DNA of 64,000 nt from Mesorhizobium sp. ES1-1 (lineage in GTDB: Bacteria; Pseudomonadota; Alphaproteobacteria; Rhizobiales; Rhizobiaceae): the NCBI RefSeq assembly GCF_020164785.1, contig NZ_JAIUGX010000003.1:434001-498000 (forward strand), given 5' to 3'. Below, one piece after another: positions 55,045-63,952 of this stretch (the stretch's first letter is position 1; every line of letters starts with the position of its first letter). A program made the translations under genes and the position numbers. Below the pieces are notes generated by a model. The model saw nothing but the letters and a program-made list of their open reading frames with translations, did no database searches and was not told the origin of the DNA.

Positions 55045-55201
55045 CACCCCCCTCTGGTCTGCCGGCCACCTCCCCCGCAAGGGTTGAGATTGAGCGCGCT
55101 GCGGCTTTCGCCAATCTTCAACCACGCAGAAATGAGCGAGGCGTGGAAGTTGCCAATCTCCCCCCTTGTGGGGGAAATGTCCGGTAGGACGGAGGGGGGT
55201 G
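55045..55201. repeat. RIME-like inverted intergenic element between thiB and thiP
   Basis: Terminal arms CACCCCCCTC (55045-55054) and GAGGGGGGTG (55192-55201) face each other across about 157 bases. Inside are related inner arms (CTCCCCCGCAAGGG and CTCCCCCCTTGTGGGGG). The right half matches the block at 38397-38440. Such palindromic elements lie between genes in rhizobia. Here it sits within a cistron gap and could fold as a long stem in the thi transcript. Confidence 0.7.
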
Positions 55202-55261
55202 GGCGCGAACGGGACCTTCGCCAAGCATTTCCCTCGATCACCACCCGCAGTGGATAGCAAG

Positions 55262-56887
55262 ATGCGTACGAGCTATCCGGCAGACCCCCGTGTCACCGCC
55301 GGCATCGTCGCGCTTGCCGCGATCGGGGTGCTGATCGGCGGCGCGTTTACCGGCCTCATTCTCGAAGGCATCCATGACTTGTCCGGCGCATGGGCGGCTT
55401 TCGATCCTTATCTGCTGCGCGTCGTGCGCTTCACGCTGTGGCAGGCGGCTCTCTCCATGCTGCTGTCGGTCGTCCCGGCGCTGTTCGTGGCGCGCGCGCT
55501 GTCGCGGCATCCACGCTTTTTTGGGCGCGCCTTCATCCTGCAGCTCTTTGCCGTACCATTGGCGCTGCCGGCCATCGTGGCGGCCCTCGGCATCCTGGCG
55601 CTCTATGGCCGCGCCGGCTATTTCGCCGGTCTGTTCAGCGCGGCCGGCGGCGAGGGCTGGCCGGGTATCTACGGCCTGTCCGGGATACTAGTCGCCCATG
55701 TCTTCTTCAATCTGCCGCTCAGCGTGCGCCTGTTCGTCGAAGCGCTGCGGACCATACCGGACGATCAGTGGCGTCTGGCGAGCCAACTTGGCATCGGGGC
55801 GGGGCCGGCATTCCGGCTGATCGAATGGCCAACGCTGCGCGCCGCCTTGCCCGGGATTGCCGGGCTTGTCTTCATGCTGTGCATCACCTCCTTCACGATC
55901 GTGCTGATCCTTGGCGGCGGGCCGGCGGCGACGACATTGGAGGTCGGCATCTATCAGGCCCTTCGCTTCGATTTCGATCCGGCAAGGGCGGTCATGCTGA
56001 CATTGCTGCAGATCGCGCTGACCTTTACCGTGGTGCTGGCGTTGACGCGGCTCGGCGCCAATATTGTCGGCGACACCAATCTGCCGGTGGCGCAGCGCCG
56101 GCATCTGTCCGTCACGAGCATCGAGACCTGGCTGAACGCCGTGCTGATCCTGCTTGCATTGCTGTTCGTCGTCGGACCCATGGCGGCGACGGTTACAGCG
56201 GGACTCGGCGCCGATCTTGGGCGGTTGTCCGGCGAAACCGCCGTGCGGCAGGCGACGCTGACGAGTGTCGGGCTGGCGTTTCTGTCGGCGGTGCTCTCGG
56301 TCATGCTCTCGGTGGCGCTGACCATGGCGCGGCGGGCCCTGGCGGTGAACCGCAGAGCCGGCCCCCGGACAATGCTGGAATACGCCACGGATACGGGCGC
56401 CGGCTTCGTCCTTGTCGTGCCGCCGATCGTCGTCGGCGCCGGCTGGTTCCTGCTGCTGCGCCATGCCGGCGATGCCTTTGCCATCGCCCCGATCATGGTC
56501 GTCACCGTCAATGCGGTGATGGCGATGCCTTTCGCGTTGCGCGCCGTGCGCCCAGCATACGATGCGGCGAGCGAGCGGCATGAGCGGCTTTGCGCGCAAC
56601 TCGGAATCTCCGGCTGGAACAGGTTCATCCTGGTCGACTGGCCGTCGTTGCGGCGACCGCTCGCCACCGCCTTTGCCTTTGCCATGGCGCTGTCGCTTGG
56701 GGACCTCGGCGTCATCGCGCTGTTCGGCAGCGATTCCGTGCGGACCTTGCCCTACCTGATCCTGGCGCGCATGGGCAGTTACCGAACACAGGACGCCGCT
56801 GGTCTGGCATTGCTGCTTGGTTTCGTCTGTCTGGCCCTCGTGCTTATGGCCGACCGGCTTGGGAAGGGGAGAAGCCATGACGCCTGA
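55262..56887 (+). CDS. thiP: Thiamine ABC transporter, permease
   Basis: A 541-residue membrane protein with twelve or so helices and two inner-membrane ABC permease domains fused in tandem. Each has the EAA loop that contacts the ATPase: [31 protein letters not shown] near residue 160 and [29 protein letters not shown] near residue 435. This fused layout is characteristic of ThiP. ATG 55262 lacks a strong ribosome-binding site, and the RIME-like element lies just upstream. Its stop overlaps the ATG of thiQ by 11 bases, which suggests coupling. Confidence 0.94.
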   Translation: MRTSYPADPRVTAGIVALAAIGVLIGGAFTGLILEGIHDLSGAWAAFDPYLLRVVRFTLWQAALSMLLSVVPALFVARALSRHPRFFGRAFILQLFAVPLALPAIVAALGILALYGRAGYFAGLFSAAGGEGWPGIYGLSGILVAHVFFNLPLSVRLFVEALRTIPDDQWRLASQLGIGAGPAFRLIEWPTLRAALPGIAGLVFMLCITSFTIVLILGGGPAATTLEVGIYQALRFDFDPARAVMLTLLQIALTFTVVLALTRLGANIVGDTNLPVAQRRHLSVTSIETWLNAVLILLALLFVVGPMAATVTAGLGADLGRLSGETAVRQATLTSVGLAFLSAVLSVMLSVALTMARRALAVNRRAGPRTMLEYATDTGAGFVLVVPPIVVGAGWFLLLRHAGDAFAIAPIMVVTVNAVMAMPFALRAVRPAYDAASERHERLCAQLGISGWNRFILVDWPSLRRPLATAFAFAMALSLGDLGVIALFGSDSVRTLPYLILARMGSYRTQDAAGLALLLGFVCLALVLMADRLGKGRSHDA

Positions 56888-57653
56888 AGGGATGCCGGAA
56901 AAGGGCGCCGTGGTGCGGTTGGAAAAGGTGTCCTTCAGCTATGGGGAGGCGCCGCTTGTCTTCGACGTTGCGTTCCCTGCCGCGAAGATCACCGCCATCA
57001 TGGGACCGAGCGGTTCAGGCAAGTCGACGCTGCTCAACCTTGTGGCGGGGTTCGAGAGGCCGATATCCGGCCGCGTCCTGATCGGGGAAACCGATGTGAG
57101 CGCCGAACCGCCCTCCGCGCGGCCGGTATCGATGGTATTCCAGGAAAACAACCTCTTTGCCCACCTCACAGTCGAGCAGAACGCCGGGCTCGGCCGTTCG
57201 CCGTCGCTGCGGTTGACGGAGGGCGACCGCGCGGCCGTCGCCGATGCGCTTGCTCGCACCGGCCTTGCCGGCAAGGAGAAGCGGCTGCCGCGCGAACTCT
57301 CCGGCGGCGAGCGCCAGCGCGTCGCCTTGGCCCGCGTGCTGGTGCGCGACCGGCCGGTCCTGCTGCTTGACGAGCCCTTCGCCTCGCTTGGGCCGGCCCT
57401 GCGCGACGACATGCTCGATCTCGTTGCGGCCGTGCACGCTGAACGCCGCATGACGGTGCTGTTCGTCACCCACCAGCCCGAAGACGCGGAACGCATCGCC
57501 GAGCATGTGGTGTTCCTGGACAATGGAGCCGTCGCGGCCACGGGCACGGCGGATGAATTCTTTGCGGGGGCTGGTCCGGATGTATTTCGACGCTATATCG
57601 GCGCGAACACCGGGGGCGCCGTATCACGCGATATTGCCCGGAAGCGGACATAA
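56877..57653 (+). CDS. thiQ: Thiamine ABC transporter, ATPase
   Basis: A 258-residue ABC ATPase. Walker A is [14 protein letters not shown] near residue 41, the Q-loop is in [13 protein letters not shown], the signature is [15 protein letters not shown] near residue 139 and Walker B is [13 protein letters not shown]. The C-terminus ends in a short tail ([12 protein letters not shown]). It powers ThiP for thiamine uptake. The ATG at 56877 overlaps the end of thiP. No terminator is evident immediately after; an inverted repeat lies 100 bases downstream. Confidence 0.93.
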   Translation: MTPEGMPEKGAVVRLEKVSFSYGEAPLVFDVAFPAAKITAIMGPSGSGKSTLLNLVAGFERPISGRVLIGETDVSAEPPSARPVSMVFQENNLFAHLTVEQNAGLGRSPSLRLTEGDRAAVADALARTGLAGKEKRLPRELSGGERQRVALARVLVRDRPVLLLDEPFASLGPALRDDMLDLVAAVHAERRMTVLFVTHQPEDAERIAEHVVFLDNGAVAATGTADEFFAGAGPDVFRRYIGANTGGAVSRDIARKRT

Positions 57654-57753
57654 TTTACGGTCAAACCGATTGCAGGCGCTAAGACGCTTGCTTGCCATGA
57701 CCGGCTTAGTGTGGCTAGGTCCGGCCTATCGGTCAGGCATGGGCCGTGATTTC

Positions 57754-57801
57754 CCACGGCATCCGCCGCCCGTCCCGAGGGACGCGCGACGGATGCCGTG
57801 G
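57754..57801. repeat. Long inverted repeat downstream of thiQ
   Basis: Outer arms CCACGGCATCCG (57754-57765) and CGGATGCCGTGG (57790-57801), with an inner stem CGTCCC-GA-GGGACG (57771-57784). No T-run follows, so it is not a classical terminator. The 295-base gap from thiQ to the next gene contains no other supported element and no tRNA-like fold. Confidence 0.6.
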
Positions 57802-57948
57802 CAGTTTGGAAGCAGTGCATGAAGGGCGCGAAGATCGATGCATCTTCGCCGTCATACGCAGACTTGAAAGGAAGCCGTTCTGGCGATCGGCGTTGACAGA
57901 ACTCGAATAAACCCGCTGGCGCGCTTCCTCGCACTGGCCGGTTTTGCC

Positions 57949-59376
57949 GTGGCATTGGCAAGCTGCCAGATGTTCACGCCTCCGGACGTGCAGGAATCCG
58001 GGTTCCAACCTTCCGATAAGCCGATCACCGTCGACAATGTCGGCGCCAACAACAAGCTCGCCGAACTGGCCAAGGCGCAGCATCCGCGAATCCTGGCGAC
58101 CTATGGCGGCGAGTATTCCGATCCCAGGCTCGAGCGCATGGTCGCCAAAGTGGTCGGCAATCTGACCGTGGTGTCTGCCAATCCGACGCAGACCTATCGC
58201 ATCACCATCCTCAATTCGCCCAATGTGAATGCCTTCGCTTTGCCTGGCGGCTATCTCTACATAACACGGGGCCTGCTGGCGCTGGCCAATGATTCGGCCG
58301 AGCTGGCCGCGGTCATCGCGCATGAGATGGGCCACGTTACCGCAAACCATGGCTTGCAACGCCAGCAGCTCGAGGCCGAGGAAGGCCTGGCGACCAAGGT
58401 CGTCTCCGACGTGCTCGGCGATAGCCCGACCGCCAAGGCAGCGCTGATCCGGGGCAAGCTCAGGCTTGCTCAATTCTCGCGCAACCAGGAGCTTGAGGCC
58501 GATGCAATCGGAATCAAATCGATTGGCGAAGCCGGCTATGATCCTTTCGCCGCCGGCCGCTTCCTGCAATCGATGTCGGCTTACACCGACTTCCGTTCGA
58601 TAAGCGGCGCCACCGATGCCAGCCTGGATTTCCTGGCCACGCATCCCAACACGCCGCAGCGCATCGATCTGGCGCAGCGCCATGCCCGCCAGTTCGGAGC
58701 GCCAGGCGTGGGTACGCGCGACCGCGATTCCTTCCTTGCCGGTATAGACGGCCTGCTTTACGGCGACACGCCCGAGGAAGGCTATGTTCGGGGCGAAACC
58801 TTCCTGCATCCGGGTCTCGGCGTCTCGTTCTCGGTGCCCGAGGGCTTCATCATCGACAATTCGGCCGCGGCCGTGACGGCCACCGGACCGGGCGACATGG
58901 CCATTCGCTTCGACGGCGTGTCGATCGATAAGAGCCGTGCGCTGACCGACTATATCCGCAGCGGCTGGGTGGCGGGTCTCGACGAAAGCACAGTCAGGCA
59001 GGAAACCATCAACGGCAATGAGGCGGCCACCGCGCATGCCGGCGCCGAGGGTTGGCAATTCGACATTGCGGTGATCCGTGCCGGCGGTCAGGTCTACAGG
59101 CTGTTGACGGCGGCGCCGTCGGCCAGCACCGCGCTGGACGGCGTGGCACGATCGGTCAGCGGCTCATTCCGTATCCTCAGCGATGCAGAGAAGGCGGCCT
59201 TGAAGCCTCTGCACATTCGCGTGCTCACCGTGCAGCCCGGTCAGACAATGGGAACGCTCGCCGCTCAAATGGTCGGCGTGGACCGCAAGCTCGACCTGTT
59301 CCGCGTCCTTAACGCGCTTTCGCCGGGTGCCGCGGTTTCGGCCGGCGACAAGGTGAAGATCGTCACCGACAAGTGA
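57949..59376 (+). CDS. M48-family metalloprotease lipoprotein with LysM-like tail
   Basis: 475 residues from the first canonical start, GTG 57949 (MALASCQMF). Zinc motif HEMGH lies in AAVIAHEMGHVTANH near residue 122, with the third ligand in NQELEADAIGIKSI. The C-terminal 50 residues (IRVLTVQPGQTMGTLAAQM to GDKVKIVTDK) resemble a wall-binding LysM-type domain. The frame continues upstream, without any ATG/GTG/TTG, through a perfect lipoprotein signal ending in LASC. A CTG at 57880 after AAAGGAAG would start it (499 codons). It resembles the BepA/LoiP group of outer-membrane quality-control proteases. Confidence 0.85.
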   Translation: MALASCQMFTPPDVQESGFQPSDKPITVDNVGANNKLAELAKAQHPRILATYGGEYSDPRLERMVAKVVGNLTVVSANPTQTYRITILNSPNVNAFALPGGYLYITRGLLALANDSAELAAVIAHEMGHVTANHGLQRQQLEAEEGLATKVVSDVLGDSPTAKAALIRGKLRLAQFSRNQELEADAIGIKSIGEAGYDPFAAGRFLQSMSAYTDFRSISGATDASLDFLATHPNTPQRIDLAQRHARQFGAPGVGTRDRDSFLAGIDGLLYGDTPEEGYVRGETFLHPGLGVSFSVPEGFIIDNSAAAVTATGPGDMAIRFDGVSIDKSRALTDYIRSGWVAGLDESTVRQETINGNEAATAHAGAEGWQFDIAVIRAGGQVYRLLTAAPSASTALDGVARSVSGSFRILSDAEKAALKPLHIRVLTVQPGQTMGTLAAQMVGVDRKLDLFRVLNALSPGAAVSAGDKVKIVTDK

Positions 59377-59383
59377 GCCGGTG

Positions 59384-60247
59384 TCAGGCGGCGTTCGCCC
59401 GAAATTCCGGGTTCTGCTTCACCAAGGCGATCTTCAGCTTTTCCATAGCGCGTGCCTCGATCTGGCGGACGCGTTCCTTGGAGATGCCCAGCGTTTCGCC
59501 GAGCGCCTCAAGTGTCGCCCCTTCGTCGCTTAGCCGGCGTTCCTCGATGATACGCAGCTCGCGAGCATTGAGCGCGTGAAGCGCCGCCTTCAGCCACCCA
59601 GAGCGTCGCTCGACGTCGATCGTGTCGCCCACGACCTCATCTGGCAGCGGATCATCCGAAACCAGGAAATCCATCCGTTCGGTCGAACCCGCGTCGTCGG
59701 CAATCGGCATGTTGAGCGAGGAGTCAGGCGCCGACAGCCGCGAATCCATCATGGCGACATCGGCCTCGGATACGCCCAATGCCTCAGAGACCTGCCGATA
59801 GAGCGTGGCGTTTGATAGGGGTTCCGGACCATTGGCCAAGCGAGCGCGAAGACGCCGGAGATTGAAGAACAGCGCCTTTTGCGCTGAGCTCGTACCGCCG
59901 CGCACGATAGACCAGTTGCGAAGGATGTAGTCCTGCATCGAAGCGCGGATCCACCATGTCGCATAGGTCGAAAATCGCACCTCGCGTTCCGGCTCGAAAC
60001 GGGCGGCGGCTTCGAGCAGGCCGACATGCCCTTCCTGGATCAGGTCGCCAAGCGGCAGGCCATAGTGACGGAACTTCGAGGCCATGGAGATGACGAGCCG
60101 CATATGCGCCACCGTGATGCTGTGCAGAGCATTCTGGTCGTTGTCGTCTTTCCAGCGCATCGCGAGCCGATGCTCTTCGTCGCGCTCGAGATAGGGGGCC
60201 CGCATCGCCGCGCGGACCATCGTCCGTCCTGCAGTGTCTTCCATCAT
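59384..60247 (-). CDS. rpoH: RNA polymerase sigma-32 factor RpoH
   Basis: A 287-residue heat-shock-type sigma factor. Region 2 has HMRLVISMASKFRHYGLPLGDLIQEGHVGLLEAAARFEPEREVRFSTYATWWIRASMQDYILRNWSIVR, the RpoH box appears as AQKALFFNLRRLR, and region 4 ends with TLEALGETLGISKERVRQIEARAME. Rhizobia often carry two rpoH genes, and the length and sequence fit the RpoH2 type used in oxidative and general stress. ATG 60247 follows AGGGAGC. It converges with the M48 protease gene, 7 bases apart. Upstream 310 bases hold its promoter and that of the ABC transporter. Confidence 0.93.
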   Translation of the reverse strand: MMEDTAGRTMVRAAMRAPYLERDEEHRLAMRWKDDNDQNALHSITVAHMRLVISMASKFRHYGLPLGDLIQEGHVGLLEAAARFEPEREVRFSTYATWWIRASMQDYILRNWSIVRGGTSSAQKALFFNLRRLRARLANGPEPLSNATLYRQVSEALGVSEADVAMMDSRLSAPDSSLNMPIADDAGSTERMDFLVSDDPLPDEVVGDTIDVERRSGWLKAALHALNARELRIIEERRLSDEGATLEALGETLGISKERVRQIEARAMEKLKIALVKQNPEFRANAA

Positions 60248-60558
60248 GCGACGCTCCCTTGCTCAGCGGACGACCTGTCGATCTGGCTGCGCCGGGTTGA
60301 AATGGCGACGCTCCGCCCTAGAACTGCCAAACGTGTCATGCGCGACATGGTTCCGGCGTCGCGAAGCTGTTGCTTGGCTTGCCCGAGAAGCTGCGCGGCT
60401 TGGTCGGCGTCAAAGTCGTTTTGAGCGGCAGATGGAGTATGTGGTTTCTCAAACAGCGCGTTTTTGAAAATCTGTTCCTTATTATTTCGATCGGCATCTG
60501 GCAGTTTCCAGCCCTAACGCTAAGCCTGAGTACAGGCCAAATTACGGGATCACGCAAA
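60248..60558. other. Divergent intergenic region, rpoH and amino-acid ABC operon
   Basis: 311 bases. The in-frame upstream extension of the binding-protein gene (from 60370) has no signal peptide character and is not accepted. Several A/T-rich stretches (60440-60490) could hold promoters, but I cannot pick a clear -35/-10 pair. I see no repeat, operator or RNA fold. Confidence 0.45.
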
Positions 60559-61332
60559 ATGAAATGGCTCAAGTCGCTCATCGCCGCCGCAACACTGCAA
60601 GCCCTGGCCATCACATCGGGCCATGCCGGCGCCAATCTGGATCAGATCAAGCAGGCTGGGGTCTTCAAGGTCGGCACGGAAGGCACCTATGCGCCGTTCA
60701 CCTATCATGACGCCTCCGGAGCCCTTGTCGGTTTCGATGTCGAGATCGCCAAGGCGATCGCCGAGAAGCTTGGCGTCAAGGCCGAGTTCCTGGAAGGCAA
60801 ATGGGACGGGCTGATCGCGGGTCTCGACGTCAGCCGGTATGATGCGGTCATCAACCAGGTCGGCATCACCGACGCGCGCAAGGCCAAGTACGACTTCTCC
60901 GATCCGTATATCGCTTCCAAGGCTGTGCTGATCGTGCGCGGCGACAACACCGACATCAAGACCTTCGCCGACCTCAAGGGCAAGAAGTCGGCGCAATCCT
61001 TGACCTCGAACTTCGGCAAGCTGGCCGAGGCGAATGGCGCCGAACTCGTCGGCACCGATGGCTTCGACCAGTCGATCCAGCTGCTGTTGACCGGCCGTGC
61101 GGACGCCACCATCAATGACAGCCTGTCGTTCCTCGACTTCAAGAAGCACAAGCCGGACGCCAATGTGAAGATCGCCGCGCAGGAGGAGAACGCCGACTAT
61201 TCCGGCGTCATCGTTCGCAAGGGCGACCCGGAATTGGTCGCCGCGATCAACAAGGCGCTGGCCGACATCAAGGCCGACGGCACCTACAAGAAGATCGCGG
61301 ACACCTATTTCGGCCAGGACGTCTCGAAATAG
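60559..61332 (+). CDS. Amino-acid ABC transporter, substrate-binding protein
   Basis: A 257-residue periplasmic binding protein of the family 3 type. A signal peptide (SLIAAATLQALAITSGHA) precedes FKVGTEGTYAPFTYHDASGALVGFDVEIAKAIAEKLG, a classic family start, and KWDGLIAGLDVSRYDAVINQVGIT. The ligand-binding Arg/Asp residues are the usual ones (RKAKYDFSDPY, DGFDQSIQLLLTGRADATI). The sequence resembles cystine or polar amino-acid binders (FliY-like). A terminator-like hairpin after it may limit read-through to the permease and ATPase genes. Confidence 0.93.
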   Translation: MKWLKSLIAAATLQALAITSGHAGANLDQIKQAGVFKVGTEGTYAPFTYHDASGALVGFDVEIAKAIAEKLGVKAEFLEGKWDGLIAGLDVSRYDAVINQVGITDARKAKYDFSDPYIASKAVLIVRGDNTDIKTFADLKGKKSAQSLTSNFGKLAEANGAELVGTDGFDQSIQLLLTGRADATINDSLSFLDFKKHKPDANVKIAAQEENADYSGVIVRKGDPELVAAINKALADIKADGTYKKIADTYFGQDVSK

Positions 61333-61374
61333 CGATCCGAGCGCGGACCGAGGACGGTTCGTACATTTCCGACC

Positions 61375-61408
61375 AGCGGCGGACCGTCTTTGACGGGCCG
61401 CCGCTTTT
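61375..61408 (+). terminator. Intercistronic attenuator/terminator
   Basis: Outer arms AGCGGCGG/CCGCCGCT and inner CCGTC/GACGG, followed by TTTT. It lies between the binding-protein gene and the permease gene (GTG 61473). Partial termination here would raise the ratio of binding protein to membrane parts, as seen in many ABC operons. Confidence 0.75.
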
Positions 61409-61472
61409 GTCGTGATATGGCGCCGTAGCGCCGCTTTGAAAGAGCGTCGCCAATCAGTCTGGAGGACCGTTC

Positions 61473-62153
61473 GTGCCGCACTGGCTGCAACTGATGCTGG
61501 AGTCGCTGCCTTCGCTTCTGTGGGCGGCGCTGATCTTCACCGTGCCGCTGACGCTCCTGTCTTTCGTGCTTGGCCTGACCGTCGGCCTCGGCGCAGCGCT
61601 CGGCCGGCTGTTCGGCCCGAGGCCGGTGGCCGCGCTCGTGCGCTTCTATGTCTGGATCTTTCGCGGCACACCACTGCTGGTGCAGCTTTTCCTTATCTTC
61701 TACGGCCTGCCTTCCGTCGGCATCCTGCTCGATGCCTTCACCGCCGCCTTGATCGGCTTCACCCTCAATGTCGGCGCCTATACGTCGGAAATCATCCGCG
61801 CGGCCATCGGTTCGGTGCCGAAGGGGCAATGGGAAGCCGCTTATTCCATCGGCATGACGTGGAGCCAGGCCATGCGGCGTACCATCCTGCCGCAAGCCGG
61901 CCGGGTCGCCGTGCCGCCGCTCTCCAACACCTTCATCTCGCTGGTCAAGGATACGTCGCTGGCGGCGGCCATCACGGTGCCGGAAATGTTCCAGGCGGCG
62001 CAACGCATCGTTGCCACCACCTACGAGCCGTTGATCCTCTATGTCGAGGCGGCGATCCTCTATCTGGCGCTGAGCTCGGTACTGTCGGCCTTGCAGGCGC
62101 GGCTCGAGAGGCGGCTTAACCGCTATGGCGGTTTCCTGGAGGCGCGCTCATGA
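61473..62153 (+). CDS. Amino-acid ABC transporter, permease
   Basis: A 226-residue permease with about five helices of the His/Glu/Gln/Arg/opine class. The N-terminal PSLLWAALIFTVPLTLLSFVLGL and FRGTPLLVQLFLIFYGLPSVGI match the conserved segments, and the EAA loop is GQWEAAYSIGMTWSQAMRRTILPQAGRVA. The start is GTG 61473, 7 bases after GGAGG. The stop overlaps the ATPase start by 4 bases (ATGA), so the two are coupled. Confidence 0.93.
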   Translation: MPHWLQLMLESLPSLLWAALIFTVPLTLLSFVLGLTVGLGAALGRLFGPRPVAALVRFYVWIFRGTPLLVQLFLIFYGLPSVGILLDAFTAALIGFTLNVGAYTSEIIRAAIGSVPKGQWEAAYSIGMTWSQAMRRTILPQAGRVAVPPLSNTFISLVKDTSLAAAITVPEMFQAAQRIVATTYEPLILYVEAAILYLALSSVLSALQARLERRLNRYGGFLEARS

Positions 62154-62923
62154 TCAGCCTCGGCAATATAGAAAAGCGCTTTGGCGACAATCTGGTCCTG
62201 AAGGGCGTCACCGTGACCATCGCCGAAGGCAGCGTCACCGCGCTGGTCGGCCCTTCGGGCGGCGGCAAGAGCACGCTGCTGCGCTGTATCAACCTGCTGG
62301 AGATACCGACTTCGGGCACGGTTCGCATCGGCGACGAGGCGCTCCAATTCCGTCCGGGCGGCCGGGTCTCGGCCAGGGACATCCAGCGTCTGCGCCTGCA
62401 GACCGGCATGGTGTTCCAGAACTTCCAGCTGTTCCCGCACCGCACTGCAATCGAGAATGTCATGGAAGGGCTGGTTACGGTGCTGAGATGGCCGGCGGAG
62501 AAGGCCCGCGAGCGGGCGCTCGCCCTGCTGGAAAAGGTTGGCATGGCGCACAAGGCGGACGCCTGGCCGGCAACGCTGTCGGGTGGCCAGCAGCAGCGCG
62601 TGGCGATCGCCCGGGCGCTTGCGCCATCGCCCAAGGTGCTGCTGTGCGACGAACCGACCTCGGCGCTCGACCCGGAGCTGGCGCAGGAGGTGGTCGACGT
62701 GCTGGGCACGCTCGCGAGCGAAGGCACGACCATGGTGATGGCGACGCATGATCTGCGCCTGGCGTCCAAGATCGCACAGGAAGTGGTATTCCTCGATGCG
62801 GGAGTCGTCGTCGAGAAGGGGCCGTCCGCCGTGCTGTTCGACAGGCCGCAACAGGAACGCACCAGGCGCTTCATCGCGACACTGAAGCAGGAGGCGGAGA
62901 AGGAAGGTGGCGGCGAGGCATAG
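62150..62923 (+). CDS. Amino-acid ABC transporter, ATPase
   Basis: A 257-residue ABC ATPase. Walker A is GPSGGGKSTLLRCINLLE near residue 34, the Q-loop is in MVFQNFQLFPHRTAIENVMEGL, the signature is LSGGQQQRVAIARALA near residue 145, Walker B is LLCDEPTSALDPEL and the switch is VMATHDLR. The sequence is of the polar amino-acid class, in keeping with the binding protein. It overlaps the permease by 4 bases and is followed by a bidirectional terminator shared with carD. Confidence 0.94.
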   Translation: MISLGNIEKRFGDNLVLKGVTVTIAEGSVTALVGPSGGGKSTLLRCINLLEIPTSGTVRIGDEALQFRPGGRVSARDIQRLRLQTGMVFQNFQLFPHRTAIENVMEGLVTVLRWPAEKARERALALLEKVGMAHKADAWPATLSGGQQQRVAIARALAPSPKVLLCDEPTSALDPELAQEVVDVLGTLASEGTTMVMATHDLRLASKIAQEVVFLDAGVVVEKGPSAVLFDRPQQERTRRFIATLKQEAEKEGGGEA

Positions 62924-62954
62924 GCGCCGCCTTACCCCGTCTTTCCAAAAAACA

Positions 62955-62982
62955 AAAAACCCGGCGCGAGGCCGGGTTTTTA
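62955..62982. terminator. Bidirectional terminator between ABC operon and carD
   Basis: AAAAACCCGGC-GCGA-GGCCGGGTTTTT. Strong stem with flanking A and T tracts between two convergent stops. Confidence 0.92.
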
Positions 62983-63002
62983 TCGAATTCAGGGGCGGGA
63001 GC

Positions 63003-63584
63003 TTAGGCGGCTTCTTCCTGCTCGGCTTCCTCATTGTCAGCCTTGGCGCCGCGCTTCGGGCCCTTGTTGAGGTTAACCTCGATCAGGCGAACGGCTTCGG
63101 TCTCCGACATGCGGTTGACCGCCGCGATTTCACGGGCCATGCGGTCGAGGGCAGCCTCGTAAAGCTGGCGTTCGGAATAGGACTGCTCCGGCTGGTTGTC
63201 GGCGCGGTAGAGGTCTCGCACGACTTCCGAGATCGAAATCAGGTCGCCGGAATTGATCTTCGCATCATATTCCTGGGCGCGGCGCGACCACATGGTGCGC
63301 TTCACGCGGGCACGGCCCTGCACGACCTTGAGGGCGCGCTCGACGTAATCCTCTTCAGACAGCTTGCGCATGCCGATGGAGGTCGCCTTTGCGACCGGCA
63401 CTTTCAGGCGCATCTTGTCCTTCTGGAAGTCGATGACGAACAGTTCCAGCTTGTGTCCAGCAACTTCCTGCTCATCGATCGAGACGATCTGGCCGACACC
63501 GTGCGCCGGGTAGACGATGTACTCGCCGGTCTTGAAACCATGACGCCCAGCGGTGGACTTCTTTTGCGGGGTGATCGTTGCCAT
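63003..63584 (-). CDS. carD: CarD-family transcriptional regulator
   Basis: A 193-residue protein. The N-terminal RNA polymerase-interaction domain contains FKTGEYIVYPAHGVGQIVSIDEQEV and FVIDFQKDKMRLKVPV. A helical C-terminal domain contains RRAQEYDAKINSGDLISISEVVRDLYR and ALDRMAREIAAVN, which contact DNA near the -10 element. CarD stabilises open complexes at rRNA and other promoters. A charged tail (KADNEEAEQEEAA) ends the protein. It lies 369 bases from the fdxA tail on the same strand, an arrangement common in Hyphomicrobiales. Confidence 0.95.
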   Translation of the reverse strand: MATITPQKKSTAGRHGFKTGEYIVYPAHGVGQIVSIDEQEVAGHKLELFVIDFQKDKMRLKVPVAKATSIGMRKLSEEDYVERALKVVQGRARVKRTMWSRRAQEYDAKINSGDLISISEVVRDLYRADNQPEQSYSERQLYEAALDRMAREIAAVNRMSETEAVRLIEVNLNKGPKRGAKADNEEAEQEEAA

Positions 63585-63952
63585 TACGCCCTGAACTCCT
63601 TGTTGTGGTACCGGCGTCCTGCCGGTCCGAACTCGTGCGATCGGGGAAACCGATCGTTAGCCGCACAACAGATGAACCCACCCGCAAGGCCGGGACCGGC
63701 CAACCGCATGATTGCGACCGCCTGGCCCAGATAGCTCTGGTCCGGGATGGGATTTTCACCTTTCAGTGATTTGGGGCGTCTGCGCCATAAATCGACGTTG
63801 TGTCACCGGCATGTTTCGCTGATGTAACACAAAAAGTCGGAAGAATCAAGGTTTTGCTGCATTCGCGAAGGTCATGGCTTCGCACCGCCTGTCAAGACGG
63901 TTTGCAAAACATACCTCTTACGCTACGTCACGCGGCCTCGCCGGCCGTGCTT
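63585..63952 (-). other. fdxA-carD intergenic region
   Basis: 368 bases that should contain the carD promoter. No ORF, repeat or terminator is convincing. The stretch around 63800-63850 is A/T-rich (CATAAATCGACG, ATGTAACACAAAAAG) and a reasonable place for the promoter. Confidence 0.4.

Noticed and set aside
57654..57880. tRNA gene after thiQ
   Set aside because: The GC-rich inverted repeat has no cloverleaf, no anticodon arm and no CCA-side consensus.
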